Below, piece after piece: positions 51,352-59,833 of a DNA stretch of 64,000 nt. This stretch comes from Flaviflexus ciconiae (GTDB lineage Bacteria; Actinomycetota; Actinomycetes; Actinomycetales; Actinomycetaceae), in contig NZ_CP034593.1 in NCBI RefSeq assembly GCF_003971195.1, positions 310,001 through 374,000 on the forward strand, in the 5' to 3' direction. The notes beneath the pieces were generated by a model. That model made no database searches and had not been told where the DNA came from. It saw nothing but the letters and a program-made list of their open reading frames with translations. The translations under genes were made by a program, and so were the position numbers. Within the stretch, counting starts at the first letter, position 1, and each line of letters begins with the position of its first letter.

Positions 51352-52326
51352 ATGATCGTGCTTAAACGCGTTCTCCCCGGTTCCCTTTTCTGTCTCGTCG
51401 TCGGTCTTGTCTGCGTCCTCGTTCAGCGGCTCGTCCCCGAGGTCAGCGCACTCCTGATTGCGATCCTCGCTGGGATAATCGCTGCGAACCTCGTGAAGCT
51501 ACCCGCGGTGCTGGATGATGGGGTGGCCTTTAGCGCGAAGAAGATCCTCCGCACCGGCATTGTCCTTCTCGGCTTTTCAATTGTCCTCGACGACATTGTG
51601 GCCCTCGGCTGGGGCGTTGTTCTTGTCATTGTTGCCGTGGTTTTCGGTGGGTTGTTTGGAACGATGCTGATTGGGCGAAGACTCGGTGTTACCCGGTCCC
51701 AGTCGATCCTGATCGGTGCCGGGTTTTCGGTATGTGGGGCGGCCGCGGTTGCCGGTGTGGAGTCCACGATTAAGCGGAAGGACTCTGAGGTTGCCACGGC
51801 GATTGCCCTGGTCGTTCTCTACGGCACCCTGATGATTCTCGTTGCCCCGCTGGCACTTGGGGCGGCCGGTCTTGATGATCGCCTCGCTGGTCTTATCGCG
51901 GGCTCCTCGATCCACGAGGTGGCCCAGGTGGTGGCTGTCGGTGGGATTATGGGCGGCGGGGTGCTCACCGTTGCCGTGATCGTCAAGCTCGCCAGGGTCC
52001 TCATGCTTGCACCGATGATCGCTGTTCTCGGGCTGATGGAGAGGAACCGCGAAGACCGGGGCCATCGGGCCCCGATTGTTCCTTTGTTTGTCGCAGGATT
52101 CATTGCGGCATCGGTTGTTGCCACGATGGTTGACCTGCCGACGGGCTTCCTGTCAGTGATCTCGTTCCTCCAGACCCTATGCCTTGCCGCGGCAATGTTT
52201 GCCCTCGGGTTAGGCATTAAGTTTGCACAGTTCAAGCAGGTGGGCTTCCGGCCCGTCCTGCTTGGCGGACTCTCCACCGTGCTCGTTGCCGTTATCTCGA
52301 CGGTCGGCATGATTCTAGTCAGCTGA
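51352..52326 (+). CDS. YeiH/UPF0324 family putative sulfate exporter
   Basis: Membrane protein of 324 residues with about ten helices. Family blocks are GIVLLGFSIVLDDIVALGWG, GAGFSVCGAAAVAGVE and LIAGSSIHEVAQVVAVGG, followed by KLARVLMLAPMIA. The start is ATG 51352 after GGAGTAG; the open frame before it lacks similarity. Relatives are annotated as putative sulfate exporters, but direct evidence is thin. A GACGGC/GCCGTC hairpin (about 51313-51335) precedes it. Confidence 0.88.
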   Translation: MIVLKRVLPGSLFCLVVGLVCVLVQRLVPEVSALLIAILAGIIAANLVKLPAVLDDGVAFSAKKILRTGIVLLGFSIVLDDIVALGWGVVLVIVAVVFGGLFGTMLIGRRLGVTRSQSILIGAGFSVCGAAAVAGVESTIKRKDSEVATAIALVVLYGTLMILVAPLALGAAGLDDRLAGLIAGSSIHEVAQVVAVGGIMGGGVLTVAVIVKLARVLMLAPMIAVLGLMERNREDRGHRAPIVPLFVAGFIAASVVATMVDLPTGFLSVISFLQTLCLAAAMFALGLGIKFAQFKQVGFRPVLLGGLSTVLVAVISTVGMILVS

Positions 52327-52359
52327 AAGGCCCCGGCGGATAGTTCGCACCGGAGCCTT
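52327..52359 (+). terminator. Hairpin after the YeiH-type gene
   Basis: AAGGCCCCGG (52327-52336) pairs with CCGGAGCCTT (52350-52359) with one mismatch, one base after the stop codon. There is no T run. It lies before a convergent gene and may stop transcription from the left. Confidence 0.45.
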
Positions 52360-52462
52360 CGAGCATGGTCGTGAGGGCGGGACCGTACACGTGGGTGGCG
52401 GCCTGAGTTGCGAGGCTACCTAACGGATCCGCTTCTCAACTGATCGGCTCAGCGCCGCTGGG

Positions 52463-53221
52463 CTAGACGCGGGCCGTGCCTTTTCTGACGAGGTAGACGC
52501 ACAGCCCTGCGAAGAGAGCGGTCCAGATCCCGAAGTTCAGCAGAGCCTGCCAGAGCGGCTCGGAGATCTCGTTGCCGTTCATGTCATAGCCCGTGCCCTC
52601 GTACAGCGGATATCTTGCCAGCGCTGCATATCCGTACATGGGGGTGAGCTTACCGATGGTCAGCATAAGGCCGGACAGGGGAACGAAGAGGTTGCCGAGG
52701 AAGGCGAGGATGACGAGGATGCCGGAGGAAACTGAGGCGGCTGTTTCCGACTTGAAGTAGAGGCCGAACACGAGTCCATACAGGGCGAATGTCATGGAGC
52801 CGATGACCAGGATGATCGCGGAAAGCAACCAGGTCATCCCCGTTGCCTCCGACTTCAGGAAGAAGCCGAGCAGGTAGATGATGCCGATGGGGATGGCCGC
52901 AATCGTCATGGCAAGCAGAGTCTTGACGCCGACATAGGAGGCCTGCTTCATGGGGGTGAGGGCAAGCTGCCTGCCCCAGCCCTGAGTCTTTTCCACCGCC
53001 GCCATACCCGACACCGAGGATGTCGCGGTGGCGGCGCCATAGGCGCTCATGGCAATCATGGTGGACATGGCGATGTTGCCGTTGCCGACCCGGAGTTCTG
53101 CCCATTCCATGGTGGAACCGAAGATGATGAACATGAATGCCGGCAGGGCCACGATGAAGAAGAGGGATGCGGGGTCGCGGAGGATCCGCTTGAATTCAAT
53201 GCGGTACATGGTCCAGTTCAT
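52463..53221 (-). CDS. ABC-2 type transporter permease
   Basis: Six-helix ABC-2 permease of 252 residues. It has the N-terminal EFKRILRDPASLFFIVALPAFMF typical of multidrug/antibiotic exporters, the MAAVEKTQGWGRQLALTPM amphipathic region, and LGNLFVPLSGLMLTIGKLTPMYGY near the end. The stop-start overlap of 4 bases with the ATPase gene shows they form one exporter. Cargo is unknown. No two-component system is attached here, unlike many such exporters. Confidence 0.9.
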   Translation of the reverse strand: MNWTMYRIEFKRILRDPASLFFIVALPAFMFIIFGSTMEWAELRVGNGNIAMSTMIAMSAYGAATATSSVSGMAAVEKTQGWGRQLALTPMKQASYVGVKTLLAMTIAAIPIGIIYLLGFFLKSEATGMTWLLSAIILVIGSMTFALYGLVFGLYFKSETAASVSSGILVILAFLGNLFVPLSGLMLTIGKLTPMYGYAALARYPLYEGTGYDMNGNEISEPLWQALLNFGIWTALFAGLCVYLVRKGTARV

Positions 53222-54147
53222 TCGGCCATCCCCTCCTCGGTGAGGTCAACGAATGCTTCTTCGAGCGACGGAGCAGAGATCTCGAGATCTTGCACGCCGT
53301 CCAGTGACAGTAGGTGACGCGCAAGATTGTCGCTCTCGGTGGTTTTTGCTTCGAGCAAGCCGCCGTGGATGGTGAACTGCAGATCCGGGAGTGTGCGCGA
53401 CAGTTCGTCCCTGACCGCTGTTTCGCTTTCAACGTGGGCGCTGACCAGACGGATGTTTGTGTGGTGCCTGATCTCGGACATGGGGCCGTCCGCGACAATC
53501 TGGCCCTTTGACATGAGGACAACCCGCTGTGCGAACGACTGGGCTTCTTCCAGGTAGTGGGTGGCGAACACGACCGTGCGGCCCTCGCGCGCCTCCGACT
53601 GCATGTTCTCCCAGAACGACCTGCGGGCGCTCACATCCATGCCAGCCGTCGGCTCGTCGAGGACCAACATTTTGGGATTGGGTAGGAGGGAGAGCGCGAA
53701 CTTGACACGCTGCTGCTCGCCGCCGGAGCACAGGGAGATCTTCCGGTCGGCTAGATGTGCGATCCCGGCCCGTTCCAGGGCCTCCCGTCCCAGGGTCGGG
53801 GTGCGGTAGTTCGAGGCAACATAGTCGATAACCTCGCCAACCTTGAGATCGTGGAGCAGGCCACCGGTTTGGAGGACAGCGGAGATCATGCCTTTGTCGA
53901 TTGCGTCCTTGGGCTGAAGACCACCAATGAGAACGTTCCCTGAGGTGGGGGTCGTGAGCCCGAGGACCATGTCGAGTGTTGTGGTTTTCCCGGCTCCATT
54001 CGGTCCGAGGAGGGCCACGATCTCACCCGATTGGATCGTGAGATCGATTCCGTTGACAGCTTTCACCGCGCCCTTCTTGAAGTGCTTGGTGAGCGAACTG
54101 ATGTGAACTGCAGAGGTGGTGTCCGTCAGTGGACGCTGGGAGGTCAT
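53218..54147 (-). CDS. ABC transporter ATP-binding protein (DrrA-like)
   Basis: ATPase partner of the ABC-2 permease. Walker A is LLGPNGAGKTT, the signature is CSGGEQQRVKFAL (first residue cysteine instead of the usual leucine), Walker B LVLDEPTAGMD, and the H-loop FATHYLEEA. After about residue 225 there is a C-terminal extension (VSAHVESETAVRDELSRTL), as in exporters for drugs or lipids. 309 residues. Transcription runs leftward from here into the permease. Confidence 0.92.
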   Translation of the reverse strand: MTSQRPLTDTTSAVHISSLTKHFKKGAVKAVNGIDLTIQSGEIVALLGPNGAGKTTTLDMVLGLTTPTSGNVLIGGLQPKDAIDKGMISAVLQTGGLLHDLKVGEVIDYVASNYRTPTLGREALERAGIAHLADRKISLCSGGEQQRVKFALSLLPNPKMLVLDEPTAGMDVSARRSFWENMQSEAREGRTVVFATHYLEEAQSFAQRVVLMSKGQIVADGPMSEIRHHTNIRLVSAHVESETAVRDELSRTLPDLQFTIHGGLLEAKTTESDNLARHLLSLDGVQDLEISAPSLEEAFVDLTEEGMAE

Positions 54148-54497
54148 CTCTCAAGTGTTGCGCAAATGGTGGGGGAGCGAAACTGCACGCGCATATTGTC
54201 CAGATGAACAGTTGGTTAATGAGGTTGGGGGACGCCTGGAATGATAGGAATTTGTCGGGCGTAAGCGCGCCTCGAAAAAGCTGAAACGAGACCTATTCAG
54301 GTGCTTATGTCACTGCCCAGCATCGCGGATCGCGGCCTTTATCCCTCTGTAGCCGAGGGTGGGATACTCATGCCGCCCGGCCGCCGAGCCGAGGGGCCTG
54401 CGGTGCCTGCTGGCTTAGGACGGTGGGTATCGGTTGGCTCTGGACGCTCGGATGAAGCAGTTATCGGAGCGACCAGATCGTGCAGTTCGGTCGTGGA
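54148..54497. other. 350-base region without a supported gene
   Basis: It lies between the exporter ATPase start and the end of the zinc operon, so it should hold the ATPase promoter. A plus-strand frame is open from 54301, but most of it is antisense to the zinc operon genes. I see no tRNA-like or terminator structure and recognise nothing else. Confidence 0.4.
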
Positions 54498-54707
54498 CTA
54501 TTCCGCTACGACGGTTATCGTCTCGCCGTGTGCGGAGACCTTGTCGCCTTCGGTCAGCTGCTTGCCGCGCTGGGTGCAGGGGGCGCCGTTGAGAAGAACG
54601 TCGCCGTTCTCTACGAGTTCACGGGCGTGGGCACCGGACTCGGCGAGGTTAGCGAGCTTGAGGAACTGGCCGAGCCTGATGGGAAGCTTTACTGGTACGT
54701 CATTCAT
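54498..54707 (-). CDS. S4-domain RNA-binding protein, YbcJ-like
   Basis: A 69-residue protein made almost only of an S4 RNA-binding domain: RLGQFLKLANLAESGAHARE, LVENGDVLLNGAPCTQRGKQ, EGDKVSAHG. Start ATG 54707 (MNDVPVKLP) overlaps the DedA stop by 8 bases; the frame extends upstream only as shadow. Homologues such as YbcJ are thought to bind RNA in ribosome biogenesis. It is the last gene of the znu operon, where it has no evident connection to zinc. Confidence 0.85.
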   Translation of the reverse strand: MNDVPVKLPIRLGQFLKLANLAESGAHARELVENGDVLLNGAPCTQRGKQLTEGDKVSAHGETITVVAE

Positions 54708-55203
54708 TGATGAGTTTCTCCTGGGCTCTCTTGCGGAGCCAAACGAGGACGATGATAAGGATGATGAGACCGATAAGGGTGGCGACTCCGGCGGGGGAAC
54801 CAGCGAATGTGGCGAGCAGCGCGTTCCAGACGGAGAAACCGATGGTCGAGTAGATGATCGCCCAGGCAATACAGCCGGGGAACATGGCGAGGGTGTACTT
54901 TGGGGGAGCCATGCGGGTGAGGCCGGCTGCAAGCTGGATGATGGTCTGGAATCCGACGGTGAGGAACGACAGAGGGATGATAATCCAGCCTCTGCGGTGG
55001 AGTGTGCCGATACCGTTGATAACGGCCTCGCTTTCGGACCAGTTGTAGAGCTTCCTGCGCCACCCGTCTTGCGGGACATTGCTTGTGAGCTTGGAGGCTA
55101 TGAAATACCCGAGCCAATACGTGGCCTGGGCGCGGCAGAACACGACGAACAGCAGGAAGAGGAAAACCCAGATGAACGGGCCGCTGTCGAGAAAGTCTCC
55201 CAT
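54700..55203 (-). CDS. DedA family membrane protein (short)
   Basis: Membrane protein of 167 residues from ATG 55203 (MGDFLDSGPFIWVFLFLLF), whose first codon overlaps the zur stop. It has the DedA/SNARE-associated features ARAQATYWLGYF (catalytic-region arginine R.Q.tYw.G), RRGWIIIPLSFLTVGFQTI, and AGLTRMAPPKYTLAMFPGC. Four to five membrane segments. The arginine within CRAQATYWLG and the IPLSFLTVG region match mycobacterial-type members. DedA proteins move lipid carriers or phospholipids across the membrane. Its place after zur suggests zinc-regulated expression. Confidence 0.85.
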   Translation of the reverse strand: MGDFLDSGPFIWVFLFLLFVVFCRAQATYWLGYFIASKLTSNVPQDGWRRKLYNWSESEAVINGIGTLHRRGWIIIPLSFLTVGFQTIIQLAAGLTRMAPPKYTLAMFPGCIAWAIIYSTIGFSVWNALLATFAGSPAGVATLIGLIILIIVLVWLRKRAQEKLINE

Positions 55204-55616
55204 CAGTTTGCTGCCTGGCATTCGCCGCACACGCCGTATAGCTCGAACGTGTGGGTGACGTTGGAAAAGCCGTGATGATTGGCTACCTCATCGGCCCAGG
55301 TTTCAATCCCCGCTCCCTCAACCTCTCGGGTCCTGCCGCACCTGCGGCAGATCAGATGGTGGTGGTGGGCGTCGCGAAGGCACTTGCGGTAAAGCATCTC
55401 TCCATCGGAGTCGCGCAGGCAGTCAACGTCGCCGTCGTCGGCAAACATTTGTAGTGCCCGGTAGACGGTGGCTAGCCCGACGTCTTCACCGCGATCGGAC
55501 AGGACCTCGTGCAGGGCCTGGGCGGACAGGAACCGATCGGTTGATTCCAGCGCCTGCCAAATCAGCGATCGCGCGCGCGTGGACCTCCTGGCTGGCTGCC
55601 CTACTCCGTTCGACAC
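55203..55616 (-). CDS. zur: Zinc uptake regulator Zur (Fur family)
   Basis: Fur-type repressor of 137 residues. The winged-helix domain contains ALHEVLSDRGEDVGLATVYRALQMFADDGDVDCL; the metal-binding part shows DAHHHHLICRRCGRTREVE and, at the C-terminus, ELYGVCGECQAAN, i.e. the two CxxC pairs of the structural zinc site plus the HHHH regulatory region. Identification as Zur rather than Fur rests on the setting: it lies inside the znu operon, overlapping znuB by 14 bases or so and dedA by one. It likely represses its own operon when zinc is sufficient. Confidence 0.93.
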   Translation of the reverse strand: MSNGVGQPARRSTRARSLIWQALESTDRFLSAQALHEVLSDRGEDVGLATVYRALQMFADDGDVDCLRDSDGEMLYRKCLRDAHHHHLICRRCGRTREVEGAGIETWADEVANHHGFSNVTHTFELYGVCGECQAAN

Positions 55617-56512
55617 TCTTCACCTCTCAGACTGTCATCCATGTTTGGATGGGGATCTTTCTCCTGCGATCTTACTAGGAGGGGGCGCACAATCGAGAGG
55701 AGTGCGTAGAGACCCACAGCCAGCATGACGATCATGGCGCCCGGTGAAATGTCGTAAACGTACGTAATGATGAGACCGGCCTCGGCGACGACGAGGCCGA
55801 TAATCATTGCCATCCTCATGGTCGAGATGAATGATCGCGTGACGAGCTGTGCGGTGGCGACTGGGATAACCATGAGGGCGGACACCATGAGAACACCAAC
55901 GACACGCATGGCGATAGCAATGGTGAGGGCTGCGGTCACGGAAATCAGGACAGACAGGACCCGTACGGGCAGTCCAGTTGCTTTCGCGAACTCTTCGTCG
56001 TGGCACAGGGCAAACAGCGCGGGGCGTAGCCCGATGCCAACAATAAAGATGATGACGGCGAGGAAAACCGATAGCCACATGTCGAGTGGGGTGACTGTGG
56101 AGATCGAACCGAACAGGTAGGCGTTGAGATTGTTGGTGGTGCCACCGGCGATTCCGATGAGGAGAACGCCGCCAGCAATGCCGCCGTAGAACAGGAGCGC
56201 GAGGGCCACGTCTCCGGAGGCCTTGCCACGGTCGCGGAGATATTCGATGAGGAGTGCTCCGAGTACGGAAGCAAAGATGGCTCCGGGAACTGCCCACTGA
56301 TCCTGCTGAGTGGCTCCCGCCGCGGAAGCGGCGAGCCATCCGGCGGCGACGCCGGTTAGGGCCATGTGCCCAATTCCGTCACCGAGAAGGGTGAGCCTGC
56401 GCTGGACAAGATAGGTGCCCATGACGGGAGCGGAGACACCCACGATTGCGGCGGTGATGAGCGCGCGGCGCAGTAGCCCGCTTCCCCACATTTCACTCAG
56501 TATGTCGATCAC
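55601..56512 (-). CDS. znuB: Zinc ABC transporter permease ZnuB
   Basis: Membrane subunit of 303 residues with eight or nine helices, family ABC-3. Seen are GVSAPVMGTYLVQRRLTLLGDGIGHMAL, the typical N-terminal block, and GVLMVSALMVIPVATAQLVTRSF. The start ATG 56512 overlaps the znuC stop by 4 bases and the end overlaps zur. It forms the channel for Zn(II) delivered by ZnuA; manganese cannot be fully excluded from the permease alone, but Zur and the His-rich ZnuA favour zinc. Confidence 0.94.
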   Translation of the reverse strand: MIDILSEMWGSGLLRRALITAAIVGVSAPVMGTYLVQRRLTLLGDGIGHMALTGVAAGWLAASAAGATQQDQWAVPGAIFASVLGALLIEYLRDRGKASGDVALALLFYGGIAGGVLLIGIAGGTTNNLNAYLFGSISTVTPLDMWLSVFLAVIIFIVGIGLRPALFALCHDEEFAKATGLPVRVLSVLISVTAALTIAIAMRVVGVLMVSALMVIPVATAQLVTRSFISTMRMAMIIGLVVAEAGLIITYVYDISPGAMIVMLAVGLYALLSIVRPLLVRSQEKDPHPNMDDSLRGEECRTE

Positions 56513-57273
56513 AGGCCGCCCTCCAAGTCGGGTGTACGGAACGGCAGGTAGTCATCGCCGTGCTCGTGGTCATGGTCGTGGTCCGGATGATCGTGGCCCT
56601 CTGCGACCCGAGGAGCGGGACCAAAGTGCGCGACCCTGCCGTGTTCGATAACGACCGTGGCGTCAATGAGCGGCTTAAGGTCCTGCAGTTCGTGCAGGAC
56701 AACAACGATGGTGAGGCCCTGGTCGCGCTTCTCCGTCAGAGTCTGCGTAATGAGCTCCCGGGATCTCTTGTCGACACCGGAGAACGGTTCGTCGAGGAAA
56801 AGAAGGGAAGGGTTCCGGACGAGGGACCGGGCGAGCATGACGCGCTGCTGCTGCCCGCCGGAGAACGTTTGGACGGACTCATGAGCGCGGTGGGCAAGGC
56901 CCACACGTTCGAGGGAATCCATTGCCTTTTCCTTGGCGTCCTTACCGTGCCGGAAAGAGTTGCCGTACAGCAAGCCGGAGGAGACAACTTCGAGAGCGGT
57001 TGCTGGAACGCCCGCGGTGGAGGTGACGCGCTGGGGTGCGTAGCCGATCGACTTCCAGTCGAGCGAGCGGCCCGGCAGTTCCTGACCGAGGAGCCGGATG
57101 GTGCCGGTGTGCGGAAAGATACCGAGCATTGCTCGAACCAGAGTGGATTTGCCGGAGCCGTTAGGCCCCAGAATCCCGAGGGTGGAACCCTCGGGAACGT
57201 CAAGACTGATATCGGTCAGGATCTGGGAGGAGCCGAGTCTGACTCCAACGCTTTCAAGTTCTACCGCCGTCAA
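56509..57273 (-). CDS. znuC: Zinc ABC transporter ATPase ZnuC with His-rich tail
   Basis: ATP-binding subunit of 254 residues. Walker A is LGPNGSGKST, signature FSGGQQQRVMLARSL, Walker B LLFLDEPFSGVD, H-loop VVLHEL. After the ATPase core the C-terminus carries a histidine/aspartate tail (EGHDHPDHDHDHEHGDD, about residues 224-240), with seven histidines, that could bind zinc. Overlaps both neighbours by 4 bases. Confidence 0.94.
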   Translation of the reverse strand: MTAVELESVGVRLGSSQILTDISLDVPEGSTLGILGPNGSGKSTLVRAMLGIFPHTGTIRLLGQELPGRSLDWKSIGYAPQRVTSTAGVPATALEVVSSGLLYGNSFRHGKDAKEKAMDSLERVGLAHRAHESVQTFSGGQQQRVMLARSLVRNPSLLFLDEPFSGVDKRSRELITQTLTEKRDQGLTIVVVLHELQDLKPLIDATVVIEHGRVAHFGPAPRVAEGHDHPDHDHDHEHGDDYLPFRTPDLEGGL

Positions 57274-58295
57274 CGGCAGTCCAGTGCGTTTTGGAGCTTG
57301 TCTAGGTTGGTTCGCATGAGAGCCTCGTAGTCAACGTTTTCATCGAGTTGGGTGGCCCCGGCATCCAGAATGTCGACGTCCACTCCCGCTTCCTCCGCCA
57401 AAGCGCCCGTCACGGACATTTCGGCCTCAGAGGTTGCGAAGATCAATGATACTCCCGCTTCTTCGATCAGCGCCGTGACCTCAGCGACACGACGCGGCGA
57501 AGGTTCGGTGTCAATCTCGAGACCGGCAATTCCCTGCTGGTCCAGGTCGTAAGCATTAGCAAGGTATCCGAAGGCCTCGTGGGAAACGACAAAGGTGTCG
57601 CTCTCGCACTGCGCCAGTCCCTCGTGGAAATCGCCATCCAGTGCCTCCATATCCGCAATCAGCTGCTCGGCGTTAGCGCGGTATTCGTCAGCGTTATCGG
57701 GATCAATCTCGGCAAGCTGCTCAGCGACGGGCTCCGCCAGCAGAGCCAGCTGAGTCGGGTCAAGCCAGAAGTGCGGATCAGGGCCCGAGTGGTCGTGTCC
57801 TTCGTGATCTTCCTCGTCGGTGTGATCGTGATCCTCATGCGCTTCTGCTTCCTCGGACGCCGCGTCATGTGCGTCCTGGGAGGCTTCCTGTTCCTCGGCT
57901 ACGTCGCCTGAATGATCGTGACCGGAGTGGTCGATGTCTTCGATCAGCTTGATGTGGTCGGCAGCGTCGATGACTCGGCTGACCTCGGCGGCGCCGAGGG
58001 CATCATCCATGGCTGCTTGATATCCGGACAGGGTCACGACGAGGTCGACGTTCGAGAGATTGTTGACCTGGCGGGGGGAGAGCTCCAGGCTGTGATCATC
58101 GGAGCCCGGGGTAGTGAGCGAGGTGACCGAGACGTGGTCTCCTCCCACTTCTTCCGCAACATACTCGAGGGGGTAGATCGAGGTGGTGACCTGGATGCCG
58201 TCGGAGCTCGTTTCGTCGCCAGTTTCCGATGAGCAGGCTGCGACGATCAGTGCCGTACTGCCAAGGACCGCCACTGCGGGCTTCAATCTCTTCAT
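57270..58295 (-). CDS. znuA: Zinc-binding lipoprotein ZnuA
   Basis: Extracytoplasmic solute-binding protein of 341 residues, cluster A-I. The signal peptide ends in the lipobox IVAACSS. Metal ligands are expected at the histidine in SDDHSLELSPRQ, at DPHFWLDP, and at VVSHEAFGYLA. Between residues about 120 and 180 lies a His/Asp/Glu-rich loop (DIDHSGHDHSGDVAEE, EDHDHTDEEDHEGHDHSG), typical of zinc rather than manganese proteins. I place the start at ATG 58295 (MKRLKPAVAVLG); an ATG three codons upstream at 58304 is also possible. First gene of the znu-zur-dedA-S4 operon. Confidence 0.93.
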   Translation of the reverse strand: MKRLKPAVAVLGSTALIVAACSSETGDETSSDGIQVTTSIYPLEYVAEEVGGDHVSVTSLTTPGSDDHSLELSPRQVNNLSNVDLVVTLSGYQAAMDDALGAAEVSRVIDAADHIKLIEDIDHSGHDHSGDVAEEQEASQDAHDAASEEAEAHEDHDHTDEEDHEGHDHSGPDPHFWLDPTQLALLAEPVAEQLAEIDPDNADEYRANAEQLIADMEALDGDFHEGLAQCESDTFVVSHEAFGYLANAYDLDQQGIAGLEIDTEPSPRRVAEVTALIEEAGVSLIFATSEAEMSVTGALAEEAGVDVDILDAGATQLDENVDYEALMRTNLDKLQNALDCR

Positions 58296-58330
58296 GAGAA
58301 CCATTCTCGAACAAGTGAGAATCGTTGTCA
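58295..58330. promoter_or_regulatory. Two candidate Zur boxes upstream of znuA
   Basis: TGAGAATCGTTGTCA (58316-58330) and TGAGAACCATTCTCG (58295-58309) are both 7-1-7 imperfect inverted repeats, each with five of seven pairs. They resemble Gram-positive Zur sites of the TGA-AAT-type. The second overlaps the proposed znuA start codon. The glyS gene lies on the other side. Confidence 0.55.
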
Positions 58331-58447
58331 ATTAGAGGGTGGCGGGATACGTCACGTTTGATTGTGGCAATTTCGGGAGAGTCGGGGATACTTGGTCACG
58401 TACGTCATCGTCCGTGCCATCCAGGTACGGGAAATAGAAAGGTTCCC

Positions 58448-59833
58448 ATGGCTACATCGAAACTTGACAGCGTTATTTCTCTTGCGAAGCGGAGAGGCTT
58501 CGTTTATCCGTCCGGCGAGATCTACGGTGGTACGCGCTCAGCATGGGATTACGGTCCGCTTGGCGTGGAGCTCAAGGAGAACATCAAGCGCCAGTGGTGG
58601 CGCTTCATGGTTCAGGGCCGGGATAACGTCGTCGGCCTCGATTCTTCGATTATTCTTCCCCGCGATGTCTGGGTTGCCTCCGGCCACCTCGATGTCTTCA
58701 ACGATCCGCTGACCGAGTGCATGAACTGCCACAAGCGGTTCCGTGTGGACCAGATGCAGGAGGAGTACGCGCACAAGAAGGGCATTGAGGATCCGGACAC
58801 GGTTGAGCTGGCCGAACTGGGATGCCCGTCGTGTGGCACGAAGGGGCAGTGGACCGAGCCCCGCGACTTCAACATGATGCTGAAGACCTACCTTGGTCCC
58901 GTCGAGGATGAGTCCGGCGTGCACTACCTGCGTCCCGAGACCGCCCAGGGTATCTTCGTGAACTTCGGTAACGTCATGACTTCGGCTCGTATGAAGCCGC
59001 CGTTCGGCATCGGCCAGATCGGTAAGTCCTTCCGCAACGAGATCACGCCCGGTAACTTCATTTTCCGCACCCGCGAGTTCGAGCAGATGGAACTGCAGTT
59101 CTTCGTTGAGCCGGGCACGGATGAGGAGTGGCACGAGTACTGGCTGCAGGAGCGCACCAACTGGTACGTCAACCTCGGTATCTCGCGTGAGAACCTTCGC
59201 CACTTCGAGCATCCGCAAGAGAAGCTTTCCCACTACGCCAAGCGCACCGTCGACATCGAATACAAGTTCGGTTTTGCGGGCGGCGACTGGGGCGAGCTTG
59301 AGGGTATTGCAAACCGTACGGACTTCGACCTGTCGACCCACACGAAGCACTCCGGTAAGAAGCTTGAATACTTCGATCAGCAATCGGGTGAACGCTACAC
59401 GCCGTACGTTATCGAGCCCTCGGCCGGTCTTACCCGCTCCCTCATGACTTTCCTCGTGGAAGCTTACGAGGAGGATGAGGCTCCGAACACGAAGGGTGGC
59501 GTCGATAAGCGCACCGTCCTGCGTCTCGATCCGCGCCTGGCTCCCGTCAAGGCCGCCGTCTTCCCGCTGTCCCGTAAGGAAGAGCTGGTTGGCCCCGCCA
59601 AGGAGCTCGCTCAGGAGCTGCGCATGCAGTACAACATCGAGTACGACGATGCTGGCGCGGTTGGTCGCCGCTACCGCCGTCAGGACGAGATCGGCACCCC
59701 GTTCTGCATCACCTACGACTTCGATTCGCTCGAAGACCAGTCGGTGACGATCCGCGACCGTGACACGATGGCGCAGGAACGCGTCTCCCTGTCGAAGGTT
59801 TCCTCGTACCTGAACGAGCGGATCCCGCGCTAG
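58448..59833 (+). CDS. glyS: Glycine-tRNA ligase (homodimeric type) GlyS
   Basis: Class II synthetase charging tRNA-Gly. The start is ATG 58448 ([28 protein letters not shown]); the longer frame upstream has no similarity. Motif 1 region [20 protein letters not shown], zinc-like cysteines in CMNCHKRF and CPSCGTKGQ, motif 2 [20 protein letters not shown] and motif 3 [10 protein letters not shown] are present, followed by the anticodon-binding domain. 461 residues, as in other actinobacteria. It shares a divergent intergenic region with znuA. Confidence 0.97.
   Translation: MATSKLDSVISLAKRRGFVYPSGEIYGGTRSAWDYGPLGVELKENIKRQWWRFMVQGRDNVVGLDSSIILPRDVWVASGHLDVFNDPLTECMNCHKRFRVDQMQEEYAHKKGIEDPDTVELAELGCPSCGTKGQWTEPRDFNMMLKTYLGPVEDESGVHYLRPETAQGIFVNFGNVMTSARMKPPFGIGQIGKSFRNEITPGNFIFRTREFEQMELQFFVEPGTDEEWHEYWLQERTNWYVNLGISRENLRHFEHPQEKLSHYAKRTVDIEYKFGFAGGDWGELEGIANRTDFDLSTHTKHSGKKLEYFDQQSGERYTPYVIEPSAGLTRSLMTFLVEAYEEDEAPNTKGGVDKRTVLRLDPRLAPVKAAVFPLSRKEELVGPAKELAQELRMQYNIEYDDAGAVGRRYRRQDEIGTPFCITYDFDSLEDQSVTIRDRDTMAQERVSLSKVSSYLNERIPR

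Noticed and set aside
54301..55275. 324-codon plus-strand open frame
   Set aside because: From about 54500 on it is antisense to the S4, DedA and zur genes, which have clear homology on the minus strand; composition there is a mirror of those genes.
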